A DNA stretch of 64,000 nucleotides from Acinetobacter portensis (GTDB lineage: Bacteria; Pseudomonadota; Gammaproteobacteria; Pseudomonadales; Moraxellaceae). Below are positions 52,289 through 63,401 of this stretch, piece by piece; within the stretch, counting starts at the first letter, position 1; each line of letters starts with the position of its first letter. Below the pieces are notes generated by a model. It ran no database searches. It was not told the DNA's origin and worked only from the letters and a program-made list of their open reading frames with translations. The stretch is taken from the NCBI RefSeq assembly GCF_009372215.1, contig NZ_LWRV01000057.1:1-64000 (forward strand), read 5' to 3'. Made by a program: the position numbers and the translations under genes.

Positions 52289-53353
52289 ATGAGTGAAAAT
52301 GCGAGCAAGAAAAAAATCACACCTACTTTTAATTTTGTACAGCAAGGTTCGTGGGGATGGAAAGTCGCGTTAGCTTATGACGTATTTATGATGTTTTTAA
52401 TCATCATAAATTTATTTTGTTTATGCTCAAATGCAATTTTAATGAGCGATTTTGGTGAATGGTTATTTAATTTTATTCATTTGCCAGATGTTTTACAGTT
52501 TTATCGAACTGCGCTTAGACCTTGGGTCATCATTACCGAAGGTTGGTTTATTAGCTTTTTAATTATTGAGCTTTTTATTCGCTGGATGATTGCTATTGTT
52601 TTAAAGCAACATCAACGCTGGTTCTTCTTCCCTTTTATACATTGGTATGAAGTACTCGCAATTCTGCCACAATTACGTTTTTTACGTTTATTACGCGCAG
52701 GTGTAATCGCCTACCAATTACATGATCATGGTTATAAAATTTTCCCTGAAAGTTGGTACAAACAAGTTTATTTTTATTACAACTTGGTGATGGAAGAACT
52801 CTCTAGCCGAATTGTTTTAACGGTCTTAAATGGTATAAAAACAGAACTCAGTACAAGTACTACACATAAAAAGCTCATTGAAGATTTGGTCAATCATCAT
52901 CGTGAATTATTTGCTGTTGCTTTGGCAGATATTTTACAAGATTCTTTAGGCAAAGAATTACAACAACATCGCCAACTTATTGCCAAAGATGTTGGACAAA
53001 TTGTCAATAAAGCCATTGAAGATACACCTGAACTCACTCAATTACTTCGCCTTATTCCAATTGTTGGTGGTCGTATTGAACAACAAATTCAAAGTATTGG
53101 TCAGCGTTTAGGGGAAAATATTACACAAGGTTTAATTGAACCTTTTGCAACCAACCGTGTAGAACCTAAATTAAGCAGTTATAAATATATCTCTGAACGT
53201 ATTAGTAAGATACCATTTGAAAATAATGAGCATATCGTCAAACTGGTAGAGTCTGCTGTATTTGAAAGTTTAGAAGCCATTCAACAACAGGTAAAAGTCA
53301 AACAATGGCAACAAATACTCGAAGAAAGTAAAAATGAGCATGGAAAAATATAA
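52289..53353 (+). CDS. Membrane protein with voltage-sensor-like N-terminus
   Basis: The 354-residue protein has about three hydrophobic segments in residues 25-150, then a cytosolic alpha-helical part. WYEVLAILPQLRFLRLLRAG near residues 115-135 resembles the S3-S4 region of voltage-gated ion channels, with regularly spaced Arg. No pore loop or selectivity filter is visible after it. The C-terminal half is Gln/Glu-rich and coiled-coil-like (QSIGQRLGENITQGL). I do not recognise a named family. It follows the acyltransferase gene by 5 bases. Confidence 0.6.
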   Translation: MSENASKKKITPTFNFVQQGSWGWKVALAYDVFMMFLIIINLFCLCSNAILMSDFGEWLFNFIHLPDVLQFYRTALRPWVIITEGWFISFLIIELFIRWMIAIVLKQHQRWFFFPFIHWYEVLAILPQLRFLRLLRAGVIAYQLHDHGYKIFPESWYKQVYFYYNLVMEELSSRIVLTVLNGIKTELSTSTTHKKLIEDLVNHHRELFAVALADILQDSLGKELQQHRQLIAKDVGQIVNKAIEDTPELTQLLRLIPIVGGRIEQQIQSIGQRLGENITQGLIEPFATNRVEPKLSSYKYISERISKIPFENNEHIVKLVESAVFESLEAIQQQVKVKQWQQILEESKNEHGKI

Positions 53354-53477
53354 CCAGATTCGATGTAAAATAAATTGAAAACCATGCTAGAGAAATCATT
53401 AAAATTGTTCTAGCATTTGCTCCACATACAATAGCGCTTCGACCACAAATATAGGTTAGAAGAATTAAGGAAAAAAT

Positions 53478-54191
53478 ATGGCTGAAATACGGATAAAAGG
53501 CAGAATGGTCAATGCAATTCGCATTAGCCTAGATACCAATGATCATGATGCTATCCGCAAGCAATTATCACCTATGCTTGAAAAAACAGCGCCACAAGGT
53601 ACGCTGGCTGTCATTGAAAGTTCAGTAGACCAAGAACTCATTGCACTTATTCAGTTGTTAATAGATCTCGACTTACAGCCAATGGCTGTTACTGAAGGTC
53701 CTTTATCTGAACAAGCACGTGCAATTCAGTTCCCTGTTATTCCTCCCGATCGTCAAATGCAACAAGTTAAAGCGACGAAAGAACAAGTTGTAGAAGTCAA
53801 AGTAGATGCATCAACCGATGTTCAACCTGAAAAAATCATAGCGCCTATCATCACACACGTGACGTCATATCATGATGAAATGCTACGAACAGGTCAAAGC
53901 CTTGTGCAAGATCATGGTGATATCATCTTGAATAATGGCATTAACAGCGGTTCTGAAGTAATTGCTTCAGGAAATGTACATATTTATGGTAGCGTCCGTG
54001 GTAGAGTTATTGCAGGGGCAGGTGGAAACCATTTAGCGCGAATTTTTTGTCACTCATTAGAAGCGGAACTCGTTTCTATTGCAGGAACATATTGTGTTGC
54101 AGATGACATTCCACAGCACGTACTTAAAAAAGCTGTACATATATACTTAAATGATAACCAAGAGCTAGTATTTGACGCTCTGCAATTTTAA
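53478..54191 (+). CDS. minC: Septum site-determining protein MinC
   Basis: The FtsZ-assembly inhibitor of the Min system (237 residues). The N-terminal domain precedes a charged linker around residues 95-125, and the C-terminal beta-helix carries [25 protein letters not shown]. MinD recruits it to the poles. minD and minE follow in order. Confidence 0.95.
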   Translation: MAEIRIKGRMVNAIRISLDTNDHDAIRKQLSPMLEKTAPQGTLAVIESSVDQELIALIQLLIDLDLQPMAVTEGPLSEQARAIQFPVIPPDRQMQQVKATKEQVVEVKVDASTDVQPEKIIAPIITHVTSYHDEMLRTGQSLVQDHGDIILNNGINSGSEVIASGNVHIYGSVRGRVIAGAGGNHLARIFCHSLEAELVSIAGTYCVADDIPQHVLKKAVHIYLNDNQELVFDALQF

Positions 54192-54258
54192 TGTATAAAT
54201 AAACACCAAAAAGCCCCAAACAATAGGGGAATTTGAAACCATTACAGGAGTGGATTCG

Positions 54259-55071
54259 GTGGCGAAAATTGTTGTCGTAACATCAGGCAAAGGTGGCGTA
54301 GGTAAAACTACGACAAGCGCATCTTTTGCAACAGGTTTAGCCCAACGCGGTCATAAAACAGTTGTTATCGATTTTGACGTAGGTCTACGTAACCTAGATT
54401 TAATCATGGGGTGTGAGCGTCGCGTTGTTTACGATTTTGTAAACGTATTAAATAACGAAGCTCGATTACAACAAGCACTTATTAAAGATAAAGATTTAGA
54501 AAATCTTTTCATTTTACCTGCTTCTCAAACACGTGATAAAGATGCCTTAACAGATGAAGGCGTTGCTCGCGTGATGGATGAACTTTCACAAGAGTTTGAT
54601 TACATTATTTGTGACTCTCCTGCTGGGATTGAACGTGGTGCAATTTTAGCCATGTATCATGCAGATGAAGCCATTATTGTAACCAACCCAGAAATTTCTT
54701 CTGTTCGTGACTCAGATCGTATTATTGGTATGCTTGATAGCAAAACCAAGAAAGTAGAACAGAATGAAGGTCGTATTCGTAAACATTTATGTATCACACG
54801 TTTCAACCCTGAACGTGCTGACAAACAAGAAATGTTAACAATCGACGATATTTCTAAAGATATTTTGCGTATCCCAACACTGGGTGTAATTCCTGAATGT
54901 AAAAGTGTCTTACAAGCATCTAACGAAGGTAAGCCTGTAATTTTATTTACAGAAGAGGCTGCAGGACAAGCTTACGATGACTTAGTTGCTCGCTTCCTTG
55001 GTGAAGATCGCCCTTACCGTCACATCACGGTTAAGCCTAAAGGTTGGTTAGCACGTTTATTTGGAGGATAA
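54259..55071 (+). CDS. minD: Septum site-determining ATPase MinD
   Basis: A deviant Walker-A ATPase: KGGVGKTT near the N-terminus and a C-terminal amphipathic membrane helix (KGWLARLFGG). The GTG at 54259 gives 270 residues starting MAKIVVVTSGKGG, the same length as the E. coli protein, with AGGAG 8 bases before it. A GTG at 54250 overlaps that Shine-Dalgarno. It oscillates with MinE and recruits MinC. Confidence 0.97.
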   Translation: MAKIVVVTSGKGGVGKTTTSASFATGLAQRGHKTVVIDFDVGLRNLDLIMGCERRVVYDFVNVLNNEARLQQALIKDKDLENLFILPASQTRDKDALTDEGVARVMDELSQEFDYIICDSPAGIERGAILAMYHADEAIIVTNPEISSVRDSDRIIGMLDSKTKKVEQNEGRIRKHLCITRFNPERADKQEMLTIDDISKDILRIPTLGVIPECKSVLQASNEGKPVILFTEEAAGQAYDDLVARFLGEDRPYRHITVKPKGWLARLFGG

Positions 55072-55072
55072 G

Positions 55073-55345
55073 ATGGCTGGATTCTGGAGTAAATTATTTA
55101 GCAGCGAAGAAAAACCATCTAGTGCTCAAATGGCGAAAGATCGTTTGAAAGTAATTGTTGCGTCTGAACAAGGTCTTGGTAAACGTTTAAGCCAAGATAA
55201 AATCGACCAAATGAAAAAAGAAATCATGCAGGTTGTAAACCGCTATGTTCGTGGTGTAGATGAAGAACACATTCAAATGTCTGTTCGTTCTGAAGCAAAT
55301 ATCGAAATGCTTGAAATGAATATCAATTTGCCTGAAGAGCGTTAA
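55073..55345 (+). CDS. minE: Cell division topological specificity factor MinE
   Basis: A 90-residue protein with an N-terminal membrane-targeting and MinD-binding helix (MAGFWSKLFSS) and a dimerisation domain. It drives MinD release and so the Min oscillation. The ATG comes 1 base after the minD stop, with GGAGG overlapping the end of minD. An in-frame TTG four codons earlier is rejected. Confidence 0.96.
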   Translation: MAGFWSKLFSSEEKPSSAQMAKDRLKVIVASEQGLGKRLSQDKIDQMKKEIMQVVNRYVRGVDEEHIQMSVRSEANIEMLEMNINLPEER

Positions 55346-55378
55346 TTTGATTTTTGATTAGTCAAGCAAATTGAATCA

Positions 55379-55547
55379 GGGCAAAATATGAGACAGGATC
55401 AGCGAAGCACTGCTTCGCCCTGTCGCAAGACGAGAAGCTATGCTTCGAATAGGCTAATTGCAATTTTTGCACCGACTACTCGGCAAGTATTGGCTTCAAG
55501 ACAAAGTAAATAAAGTACTTTGTCTCTTGCTTAATCATATTTTGCCC
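55379..55547. repeat. Foldable repeat-like element with nested inverted repeats
   Basis: GGGCAAAATATGA (55379-55391) and TCATATTTTGCCC (55535-55547) are perfect 13-bp inverted repeats framing 169 bases. Inside are further hairpins: ACAGG-atca-GCGAAGC / GCTTCGC-CCTGT, GAAGC / GCTTC and AGACAAAGTA / TACTTTGTCT. The right repeat runs into TTTTTT, so the outer stem could also terminate minE transcription. It looks like a small miniature repeat element or complex terminator. No gene is inside. Confidence 0.65.
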
Positions 55548-55582
55548 TTTTTTATTATTTAAAAAACACCAAGGAGCTAGTA

Positions 55583-55870
55583 ATGGCATTGTCTCAACCA
55601 GCAACGTTTAATGAAGAATGGTCAGATGAGCGTGTATTTGCCTATTTAACTCAGCTTCCTCCTGAAGGTGTGAATGCTGATTTTCATGTGCTTTATCATG
55701 CATTCAAACACATGCGCCCATTTGACTACACGCGCTTATTAACTCAATTTGTTGCAGATGGTCGTGATGTCAATGCTACGAATCCTGAAGGTCAGCGTAT
55801 TCATGACATTATTGCCGAATACCCTCGCCAAAGTGCTGAATTTTTAGATGTTCTAGCAAAGTTTGCTTAA
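55583..55870 (+). CDS. PA4642 family small conserved protein
   Basis: A 95-residue soluble protein with WSDERVFAYLTQLPPEG and HVLYHAFKHMRPFDYTRLL, matching a gammaproteobacterial family annotated PA4642, of unknown function. AAGGAG lies 7 bases before the ATG. It stands between the repeat element and a terminator. Function is unknown. Confidence 0.8.
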   Translation: MALSQPATFNEEWSDERVFAYLTQLPPEGVNADFHVLYHAFKHMRPFDYTRLLTQFVADGRDVNATNPEGQRIHDIIAEYPRQSAEFLDVLAKFA

Positions 55871-55882
55871 ATATTCTTAAAT

Positions 55883-55914
55883 AAAAAAAGACCGCAATAA
55901 GTGGTCTTTTTTTA
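55883..55914. terminator. Terminator after the PA4642-type gene
   Basis: AAAAAGACC pairs with GGTCTTTTT around a 9-base loop, with A and T tracts. It serves both convergent genes. Confidence 0.88.
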
Positions 55915-55932
55915 TCTTCTAAACTTTTGTAT

Positions 55933-56556
55933 TTATTTGCTAAAAATTAAATAACCACCAAACGTAGTAAATAAGCCACCTACTACTCCATCAATCCATT
56001 TTGTAGACTTCTGATATGCATGCTTAAAACTTGGCAATGAGAAAATAAACACCACAAATAAGAACCATACAAGGCTTTCAAATGTCACTACAAGCAATAG
56101 TAATGTATGTGAGTCATTCAAGATGGGATTGGCAAGAAACATCGAAAATACACTGCCAAAATAAATGACAGCTTTTGGATTTGATAAATTGGTAAATAAT
56201 CCTTGTAAGAAAAAACGCATATTACTTTGAGGCAATATAATTTCTTTTATTTCAGCAGTTTCAGTTTTCTTAGCAAATGCAGATTTAAGCATTTGAAAAC
56301 CTAACCAACATAAATAAATTCCACCTAAAACCAATAAGACTTTACGCAACCACACAAATTTCTCAAAAATATAATTTAAACCAAGAAGTGCAAACAAGGC
56401 CCATAAAAAAATGGCGCATGTAATACCTAACACAACAAAAATAGCCTGCTTACGTGAACGACTAATTGCTGTTTGAGACACCATAAAAAAATCTGGCCCA
56501 GGTGTAACCAATGCACATAAATGGATAAATGACAGCGTTAATAAAGCCCACAACAT
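55933..56556 (-). CDS. LysE-family amino acid exporter
   Basis: A 207-residue inner-membrane exporter with about six helices. It begins with the LysE/RhtB signature HLCALVTPGPDFFMVSQTAI and has a second family block, NPKAVIYFGSVFS. It should export an amino acid or homoserine-like compound. No regulator is linked. Confidence 0.88.
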   Translation of the reverse strand: MLWALLTLSFIHLCALVTPGPDFFMVSQTAISRSRKQAIFVVLGITCAIFLWALFALLGLNYIFEKFVWLRKVLLVLGGIYLCWLGFQMLKSAFAKKTETAEIKEIILPQSNMRFFLQGLFTNLSNPKAVIYFGSVFSMFLANPILNDSHTLLLLVVTFESLVWFLFVVFIFSLPSFKHAYQKSTKWIDGVVGGLFTTFGGYLIFSK

Positions 56557-56574
56557 CTTACATTCTCACAATAA

Positions 56575-56604
56575 AAAAGCAGTTTGGAGTGACAAACTGC
56601 TTTT
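56575..56604 (-). terminator. Terminator of ftsK
   Basis: AAAAGCAGTTTG pairs with CAAACTGCTTTT (12 bp) around a 6-base loop downstream of the ftsK stop. Confidence 0.9.
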
Positions 56605-56650
56605 AGTTCATATTGGATTTAAAATTAAACGATTTAACCCAATCATGGAA

Positions 56651-59600
56651 TTAAACCAAAATATCTCGCTTACCATTTGGCCCCATTGCACTTACGATAC
56701 CGCTTTCTTCCATTTGGTCGATAATACGAGCTGCACGATTATAACCAAGGCTAAATTTACGCTGTAACGATGATGTAGATGCTTTACGAGTTTCTAGTAC
56801 AAATGAAACACACTGATCATACAACGCATCTCGATCAGAACCACCCTCACCATCTTCATAACCACGAGATGATGTGTCTTCATCATAAGGTGTCAGAATT
56901 TCGTCGACATAATTTGGATCACCACGCTCACGCCATGCATCACAAATACGGTTAACTTCATCATCTGAAATAAATGCGCCATGAACACGCTCAGGTTCAA
57001 TTTTACCCGGCCCAAGGAACAACATATCACCATGACCCAGTAAATCTTCTGCACCACCAGCATCTAAAATGGTACGCGAATCGAGCTTACTATTTACACG
57101 TAAAGCTGCGCGAGTTGGAATATTCGCTTTAATAAGACCTGTTACAACATCTACTGTTGGACGTTGAGTTGCAAGCAATAAGTGAATACCTGCAGCACGT
57201 GATTTTTGCGCTAAGCGTGTAATCATTTCTTCTGCTTTTTTACCGACTTGCATGATCATATCTGCAAATTCGTCGGCAACAATGACAATTAATGGCATAG
57301 GTTGTAAACGTGGTGCACGATTTATCGTTGCCGTATCGTCAGGTTTCCATGTTGGATCAATTAAGTCTTCACCATTAGCAATGGCTTCTTCAACCTTACG
57401 GTTATAGTCCGTTAATTTACGAACTTTAAGCAAAGACATTAATTTGTAACGACGTTCCATTTCATTCACACACCAGTTCAATGCATTTACAGCATCTTTC
57501 ATGTCTGTAACAACAGGTGTTAATAAGTGTGGAATATCATTGTAGTTTGCAAGTTCCAATTGCTTTGGATCGATCATGATTAAACGCAATTGTTCAGGCG
57601 TGTATTTGAGTAGCATCGACAATAACATCGCATTTACAGCAACCGATTTACCCGAACCCGTCGTACCAGCAACCAACATATGTGGGGCTTTGGCTAAATC
57701 GGCTAATACAGGATTACCCGAAATATCTTTACCCATTGCCATACTTAATAATGCATTTGGATCACGATAAGCAGGTGTTTCAAGTAGCTCAATTAAGCGC
57801 ACCATTTCACGTGTACTGTTTGGCACTTCAATTCCGATATAAGGTTTACCCGGAATAACCTCGACTACACGAACGGAAGCCATCGACATTGAACGCGCTA
57901 AGTCACGTGAAATATTGGTCACTTTGGATGCTTTTACACCTGGTGCCAAATCTAACTCAAAACGCGTAACAACAGGTCCCGGTTGAGCCTCTATCACTTT
58001 AGCTTTAACGTTAAACTCTTGAAGTTTAATTTCTAATAATTCAGATAATCGCGCCAATTGTTCCGCGGTAAAGTTCACTTTCTTATTTGGATCAACTTTA
58101 TCTAAAATATCCAAGCCTGGAAGCGTTGGAAGATCACGTCGTTTCGCAGCAACTTGCATTGCACGTGACATAGGTCGACCAAAAGCATCTGTTAAAGGCG
58201 CATCTAAATCAAAATCATCTTCTTTAACATCTAGCTCATCTTCAACCGCACCACCTGTCGTACCCTGCCAAGCCTCACGAAACGCATCTTTATTGCTACT
58301 CACTAATTCCTTTTCATCTTCAGACACCAAAGGTGCAACGGGTTGAAAATCTGTCTGAATTTGGGCTTTTACAAATGGACTAGACTGCGCATAGCTACTG
58401 GTAGATTTGACTTCAGTTGTTTCAACTTCTTTGCTTTCATCTAGCAAGAAATCATCTAAGTGATCAAAATCATCCAGTACAATATTGGTAGATGCAGCTG
58501 TCATTGCAACAGTAGATGCTGTTTGAGCTGCTAAAGTTGGTGCGACTGTTGTAGCGATAGAATGGATTACACCATCTGCCACTGAATGCTCTGCTGCCGA
58601 GTGATCAACATGATTAAATGGCGTATGCACATCTGTTGCAGTTTTATTATTTGGAACCGCAGCCAACAACTCGTCAAAGATCTCGTCATCATCCCAATTG
58701 ATATTTTGCTTGGTCGATGTCTGTGAATATGTTTGTTCCTGCCCATTTACAGAAGAATCATATGCCTGACGGCTATCTTGCGAAGCTTTTAACAATTCAT
58801 TAATGTCATTTTTATGCTTCTGTTCAGAATCATCATGAATTGCGCGCCAAACTTCACCTGTTTCAACAACTTTAGAGCTTTCTTGCTCGAGTTGATGTGC
58901 TTTTTCAAGTTCAATCTCAAATTCTAATTCATCATCTTTATCGAATTGAATATTAGATTGTTTTTCGTTTTGTACTTGATATTCACGCTCCTCACGATCA
59001 ACCATATCTGCAAACAAACGATTTGCGATATGGTCATCTACAGGAGATTGCTCAACAGCCGTTTTTGTATTTATCAATGGTTCCGATTGAACCGAATTTG
59101 TAATCGGTGAACTTTTAGCTACGACTTTATCCGCTTGAATTGGCGCATGACTAAAACTGGAATCTGCTTCGGGTACGTTTCTATAAAACAAATCTTGTAG
59201 ATAAGCAGGTGTTGCCTTCATCGTACTCCAAGTTTTATTCCATTGAATACCGAATGCAAGTGTAAATAACACCACCCAAAATACAATTAAGAAAACACTT
59301 GCACCGTAAATCGTTAAAAGTGAAGAAAGGCTTTGCCCTAGTTCATAACCAATAATACCGCCTGATGCATTTTCTAAAGTATCAGCAGGAACATTCCAGA
59401 ATAAATATAAGATGCTCGATGTTGAAAGCAAAATAAAAAACTGTGCAGCATAACGAAATGGCTTATTCAAGAAACTTCTAGGCCACCACAGTTGAATTGC
59501 TTCAATGAAAAAATATAAAGGTATTAACACACTTGCCCAGCCTAAAAAGCCAAACAATAAGTCTGCAAACCAAGCACCCACTACACCGCTTGCATTTGAA

Positions 59601-59746
59601 ACTGTTTGCGTATCACTCGAAACATGCATCCAGCCCGGATCAAAAGGTGTATATGTTACTGTTGCAAGGAACAGATAAATCCCAAATGAGATTAAAAATA
59701 ATGTGATTATAAAGCGCTGTGCATAGGCACCCGACACCGCTGTCAT
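56651..59746 (-). CDS. ftsK: DNA translocase FtsK
   Basis: A 1031-residue septal DNA pump. Four or so membrane helices lie in residues 10-170, followed by a long acidic, low-complexity linker (about 200-530). The motor domain has Walker A GTTGSGKSVAVN and Walker B VIVADEFADM, and a winged-helix gamma domain (RKFSLGYNRAARIIDQMEESG) is at the C-terminus. It couples chromosome dimer resolution with division. AGGA lies before the ATG. Confidence 0.96.
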   Translation of the reverse strand: MTAVSGAYAQRFIITLFLISFGIYLFLATVTYTPFDPGWMHVSSDTQTVSNASGVVGAWFADLLFGFLGWASVLIPLYFFIEAIQLWWPRSFLNKPFRYAAQFFILLSTSSILYLFWNVPADTLENASGGIIGYELGQSLSSLLTIYGASVFLIVFWVVLFTLAFGIQWNKTWSTMKATPAYLQDLFYRNVPEADSSFSHAPIQADKVVAKSSPITNSVQSEPLINTKTAVEQSPVDDHIANRLFADMVDREEREYQVQNEKQSNIQFDKDDELEFEIELEKAHQLEQESSKVVETGEVWRAIHDDSEQKHKNDINELLKASQDSRQAYDSSVNGQEQTYSQTSTKQNINWDDDEIFDELLAAVPNNKTATDVHTPFNHVDHSAAEHSVADGVIHSIATTVAPTLAAQTASTVAMTAASTNIVLDDFDHLDDFLLDESKEVETTEVKSTSSYAQSSPFVKAQIQTDFQPVAPLVSEDEKELVSSNKDAFREAWQGTTGGAVEDELDVKEDDFDLDAPLTDAFGRPMSRAMQVAAKRRDLPTLPGLDILDKVDPNKKVNFTAEQLARLSELLEIKLQEFNVKAKVIEAQPGPVVTRFELDLAPGVKASKVTNISRDLARSMSMASVRVVEVIPGKPYIGIEVPNSTREMVRLIELLETPAYRDPNALLSMAMGKDISGNPVLADLAKAPHMLVAGTTGSGKSVAVNAMLLSMLLKYTPEQLRLIMIDPKQLELANYNDIPHLLTPVVTDMKDAVNALNWCVNEMERRYKLMSLLKVRKLTDYNRKVEEAIANGEDLIDPTWKPDDTATINRAPRLQPMPLIVIVADEFADMIMQVGKKAEEMITRLAQKSRAAGIHLLLATQRPTVDVVTGLIKANIPTRAALRVNSKLDSRTILDAGGAEDLLGHGDMLFLGPGKIEPERVHGAFISDDEVNRICDAWRERGDPNYVDEILTPYDEDTSSRGYEDGEGGSDRDALYDQCVSFVLETRKASTSSLQRKFSLGYNRAARIIDQMEESGIVSAMGPNGKRDILV

Positions 59747-59981
59747 ATACTATCCTGTAACCAATTATTCATCGTATTTTTGTCGCAAACCCAATTCGGA
59801 TCTACAGATAATTAACTTTATATTATGCACCTGTTCACCAAAAAAAGATGCAAGATAATGTGAGTAAGTGTTTAACATCATTCTATATAGTTCAAATCGA
59901 TTTAAATGATCAATAATATCGACTTTAATCTCACACAACTGTTATACAGTTTCACGTATAATTTCACAAATTTCTAAATAA

Positions 59982-60950
<969 letters not shown>

Positions 60951-60969
60951 TCATTTTTCTTATAAATTT

Positions 60970-60987
60970 AACCACCTTCGGGTGGTT
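60970..60987 (+). terminator. Terminator of trxB
   Basis: AACCACC pairs with GGTGGTT around a TTCG tetraloop and is followed by a T-rich stretch. Confidence 0.9.
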
Positions 60988-61045
60988 TTATTTTAACTAA
61001 AAATCAATTATAACTACCACAAATAAAATAATATTGGCGATTCTA

Positions 61046-62596
61046 ATGACAACAAATTGGACCGATGGTTACCAAACAGAAGTAAACTACACTTATGGTT
61101 ATTACAAGGATTTAAGTCCTAACTATCAAAAATTTTGTCTATTACTTAGCGGGATAGACACGCCAGATAACACTGAAGAACAAAATCACTGTGAGTTAGG
61201 TTTCGGGCAAGGTGTAAGCTTAAATATTCATGCCGCATCAAATTTAGGGACTTTTTATGGTACTGACTTCAATCCTGCTCATGCTGCTCATGCCAATATT
61301 CTTGCGGCAAAAGCAAAAACAGAACATTATCTTTTTGATGCAAGCTTTGAAGAGTTATTTGCAAAAGATTTACCTCAGTTTGATAGCATCAGTTTACATG
61401 GTATTTGGAGTTGGATTAGCCACGAAAACCAAGCAATTATTCTCAAATTTATCCGTAAATACTTAAAACCAAATGGTATTGTTTATATTAGTTACAACTG
61501 CCTAACGGGTTGGGCGGCAAATATGCCAATTCGTGAACTATTTCATAGTCATTTTAAATTTAATAGTAAAAGCCTCAACCCACTACAAAAGGTAAAGGAC
61601 TCTTTAGATTTTAGTGAAGCTCTGCTTCAACAAGAACCCACTTTTACCATTAGAAACCCCAACGCACTTCAAAAAGTTTTAGATCTTAAAAAGCAGAATC
61701 CTAATTACTTAATCCATGAGTACTTAAATCAAGACTGGCAATGCTTTTCATTTCAACAAGTCATGAAAACTTTGGAGGATATTAAGTTATCTTATGCAAG
61801 CTCAAGTGATTTAAATGTACATCTTGATAACATTAATTTTAGTGAAGAGCATCAGCAATTTATTAACGCTATCGAACACCCGATTTTCAAAGAACAATGC
61901 CGTGATTATTTTGCTAATACACAATTTAGACGGGATTTATTTATACGAGGGAAAAATACATTACCCCCTCTAGAAATCAATGAAAAATTCAAAAAATTAT
62001 CCTTCATTCTTCTCACCTCTCCGAACCAAATCCCTCTTACAATTAACGGTTATTTGGGTGAATTTAATTTAATTCAGGACATTTACAAACCTATTAGCGA
62101 TTGTTTCTTAAATAATGAATATGCACCAATCACCGTATCTCAAATTGAATCTAACACCCCAGAGCTGAACTATAACCAAATTTCTAATGCGCTGATCGTC
62201 TTATGCCACTTAGGTATTGTACAGCCGTGCTTTAATGAACCAACAGATCAAATTTTAAAACAATCTCAAGACCTCAACCTATATATCCTTGAACAGGCAA
62301 GCTTTCATCAAAACTACCAAGTATTAGCGAATCCTTATTCAGGTATTGGTATCCCGATTGATCATTTTAGTCAGCTATTTTACAAAGCATATTTCTATGA
62401 AAATTTAAAAACAGCTCTAGAATTTGCTCAATTCACATTAAAGAAAATACAAAATTTAAATTTATTCGTTTTAGATGAAAATGGAGAAATGACCTCCGAC
62501 CTAGAAAAAAGTTTAATTATTATTGAGAAAAAAGCACAAATTTTTATCGATTCAGACAAACTTAAAATTGCTCAGAAATTAAAGCTTTTTGCTTAA
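61046..62596 (+). CDS. SAM-dependent methyltransferase with regulatory domain (PF10119-type)
   Basis: The product, 516 residues from the ATG at 61046, has an N-terminal class I methyltransferase: CELGFGQGVSLNIHAAS-type motif I, YGTDFNPAHAAHA and SLHGIWSWIS. A regulatory domain and a C-terminal acidic/Leu-rich part follow. It resembles proteins annotated as methyltransferase with regulatory domain, whose targets are mostly unknown. A TTG four codons earlier is rejected. It sits between trxB and aat. Confidence 0.8.
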   Translation: MTTNWTDGYQTEVNYTYGYYKDLSPNYQKFCLLLSGIDTPDNTEEQNHCELGFGQGVSLNIHAASNLGTFYGTDFNPAHAAHANILAAKAKTEHYLFDASFEELFAKDLPQFDSISLHGIWSWISHENQAIILKFIRKYLKPNGIVYISYNCLTGWAANMPIRELFHSHFKFNSKSLNPLQKVKDSLDFSEALLQQEPTFTIRNPNALQKVLDLKKQNPNYLIHEYLNQDWQCFSFQQVMKTLEDIKLSYASSSDLNVHLDNINFSEEHQQFINAIEHPIFKEQCRDYFANTQFRRDLFIRGKNTLPPLEINEKFKKLSFILLTSPNQIPLTINGYLGEFNLIQDIYKPISDCFLNNEYAPITVSQIESNTPELNYNQISNALIVLCHLGIVQPCFNEPTDQILKQSQDLNLYILEQASFHQNYQVLANPYSGIGIPIDHFSQLFYKAYFYENLKTALEFAQFTLKKIQNLNLFVLDENGEMTSDLEKSLIIIEKKAQIFIDSDKLKIAQKLKLFA

Positions 62597-62656
62597 TCAT
62601 TAACATCGCCCACAAGATCAGCTAATATAAAAACTGATTTTGTAGATGATTTTCTT

Positions 62657-63382
62657 ATGCTTCCACCTTCACAATATATATTCCCCAATCCCATTGAAGT
62701 CGATTTGGATGGTGAAGGCTTAATCTGTATTGGTGCAGACTTATCTCCTTCTACGCTATATGAAGCTTATACACATGGGATTTTCCCATGGTTTTCCGAA
62801 GGTGAACCTATTTGTTGGTGGAGTCCTGAGCCACGCTGTATTATCAATCCAAAACAATATCATCCAAGTAAATCACTTATACGAAACATGAAAAAATTTG
62901 ATTATAAAATCACAATAAATCATGCTTTTGAACAGGTAATTCGCTCATGCTCCTTACCCAGAAGTTACGCAAATGAAACTTGGATTAGTGAAGATATTAT
63001 TCAAGGTTATTGCCAACTTTTTGATGCTGGATATGGTTATAGCATTGAAGTTTGGGGAAATGAAAAGCTTGTCGGTGGATTATATGGTGTAAGCATTGGT
63101 CAAGGCTGTTTTGGCGAATCAATGTTTAGTACAGAAACCGATGTTTCAAAAATGGCATTTTATACACTAATGCTTTTAGCCAAAGAAAATAATCTACCCT
63201 GGGTTGACTGCCAATTAGTCAATGAGCACCTTTTAAGTTTAGGTGCAAGTACAATTTCTAGACAAGCATATTTAGAATCGTTAAAAAATGTTGTAAAACT
63301 CCCCCAAGTGGATTGGAAAATATATAAAGACAGTGTATTTTCAAGTAAAACAATAGCATCCAATAATTATTTATTTGAATGA
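62657..63382 (+). CDS. aat: Leucyl/phenylalanyl-tRNA-protein transferase
   Basis: A 241-residue enzyme that adds Leu or Phe to N-terminal Lys/Arg of proteins, marking them for ClpS-ClpAP degradation. Typical blocks are [36 protein letters not shown] and [17 protein letters not shown]. bpt follows by 19 bases, so the two N-degron enzymes are paired. Confidence 0.95.
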   Translation: MLPPSQYIFPNPIEVDLDGEGLICIGADLSPSTLYEAYTHGIFPWFSEGEPICWWSPEPRCIINPKQYHPSKSLIRNMKKFDYKITINHAFEQVIRSCSLPRSYANETWISEDIIQGYCQLFDAGYGYSIEVWGNEKLVGGLYGVSIGQGCFGESMFSTETDVSKMAFYTLMLLAKENNLPWVDCQLVNEHLLSLGASTISRQAYLESLKNVVKLPQVDWKIYKDSVFSSKTIASNNYLFE

Positions 63383-63401
63383 AAATAAGAGGGATATTTC
63401 A

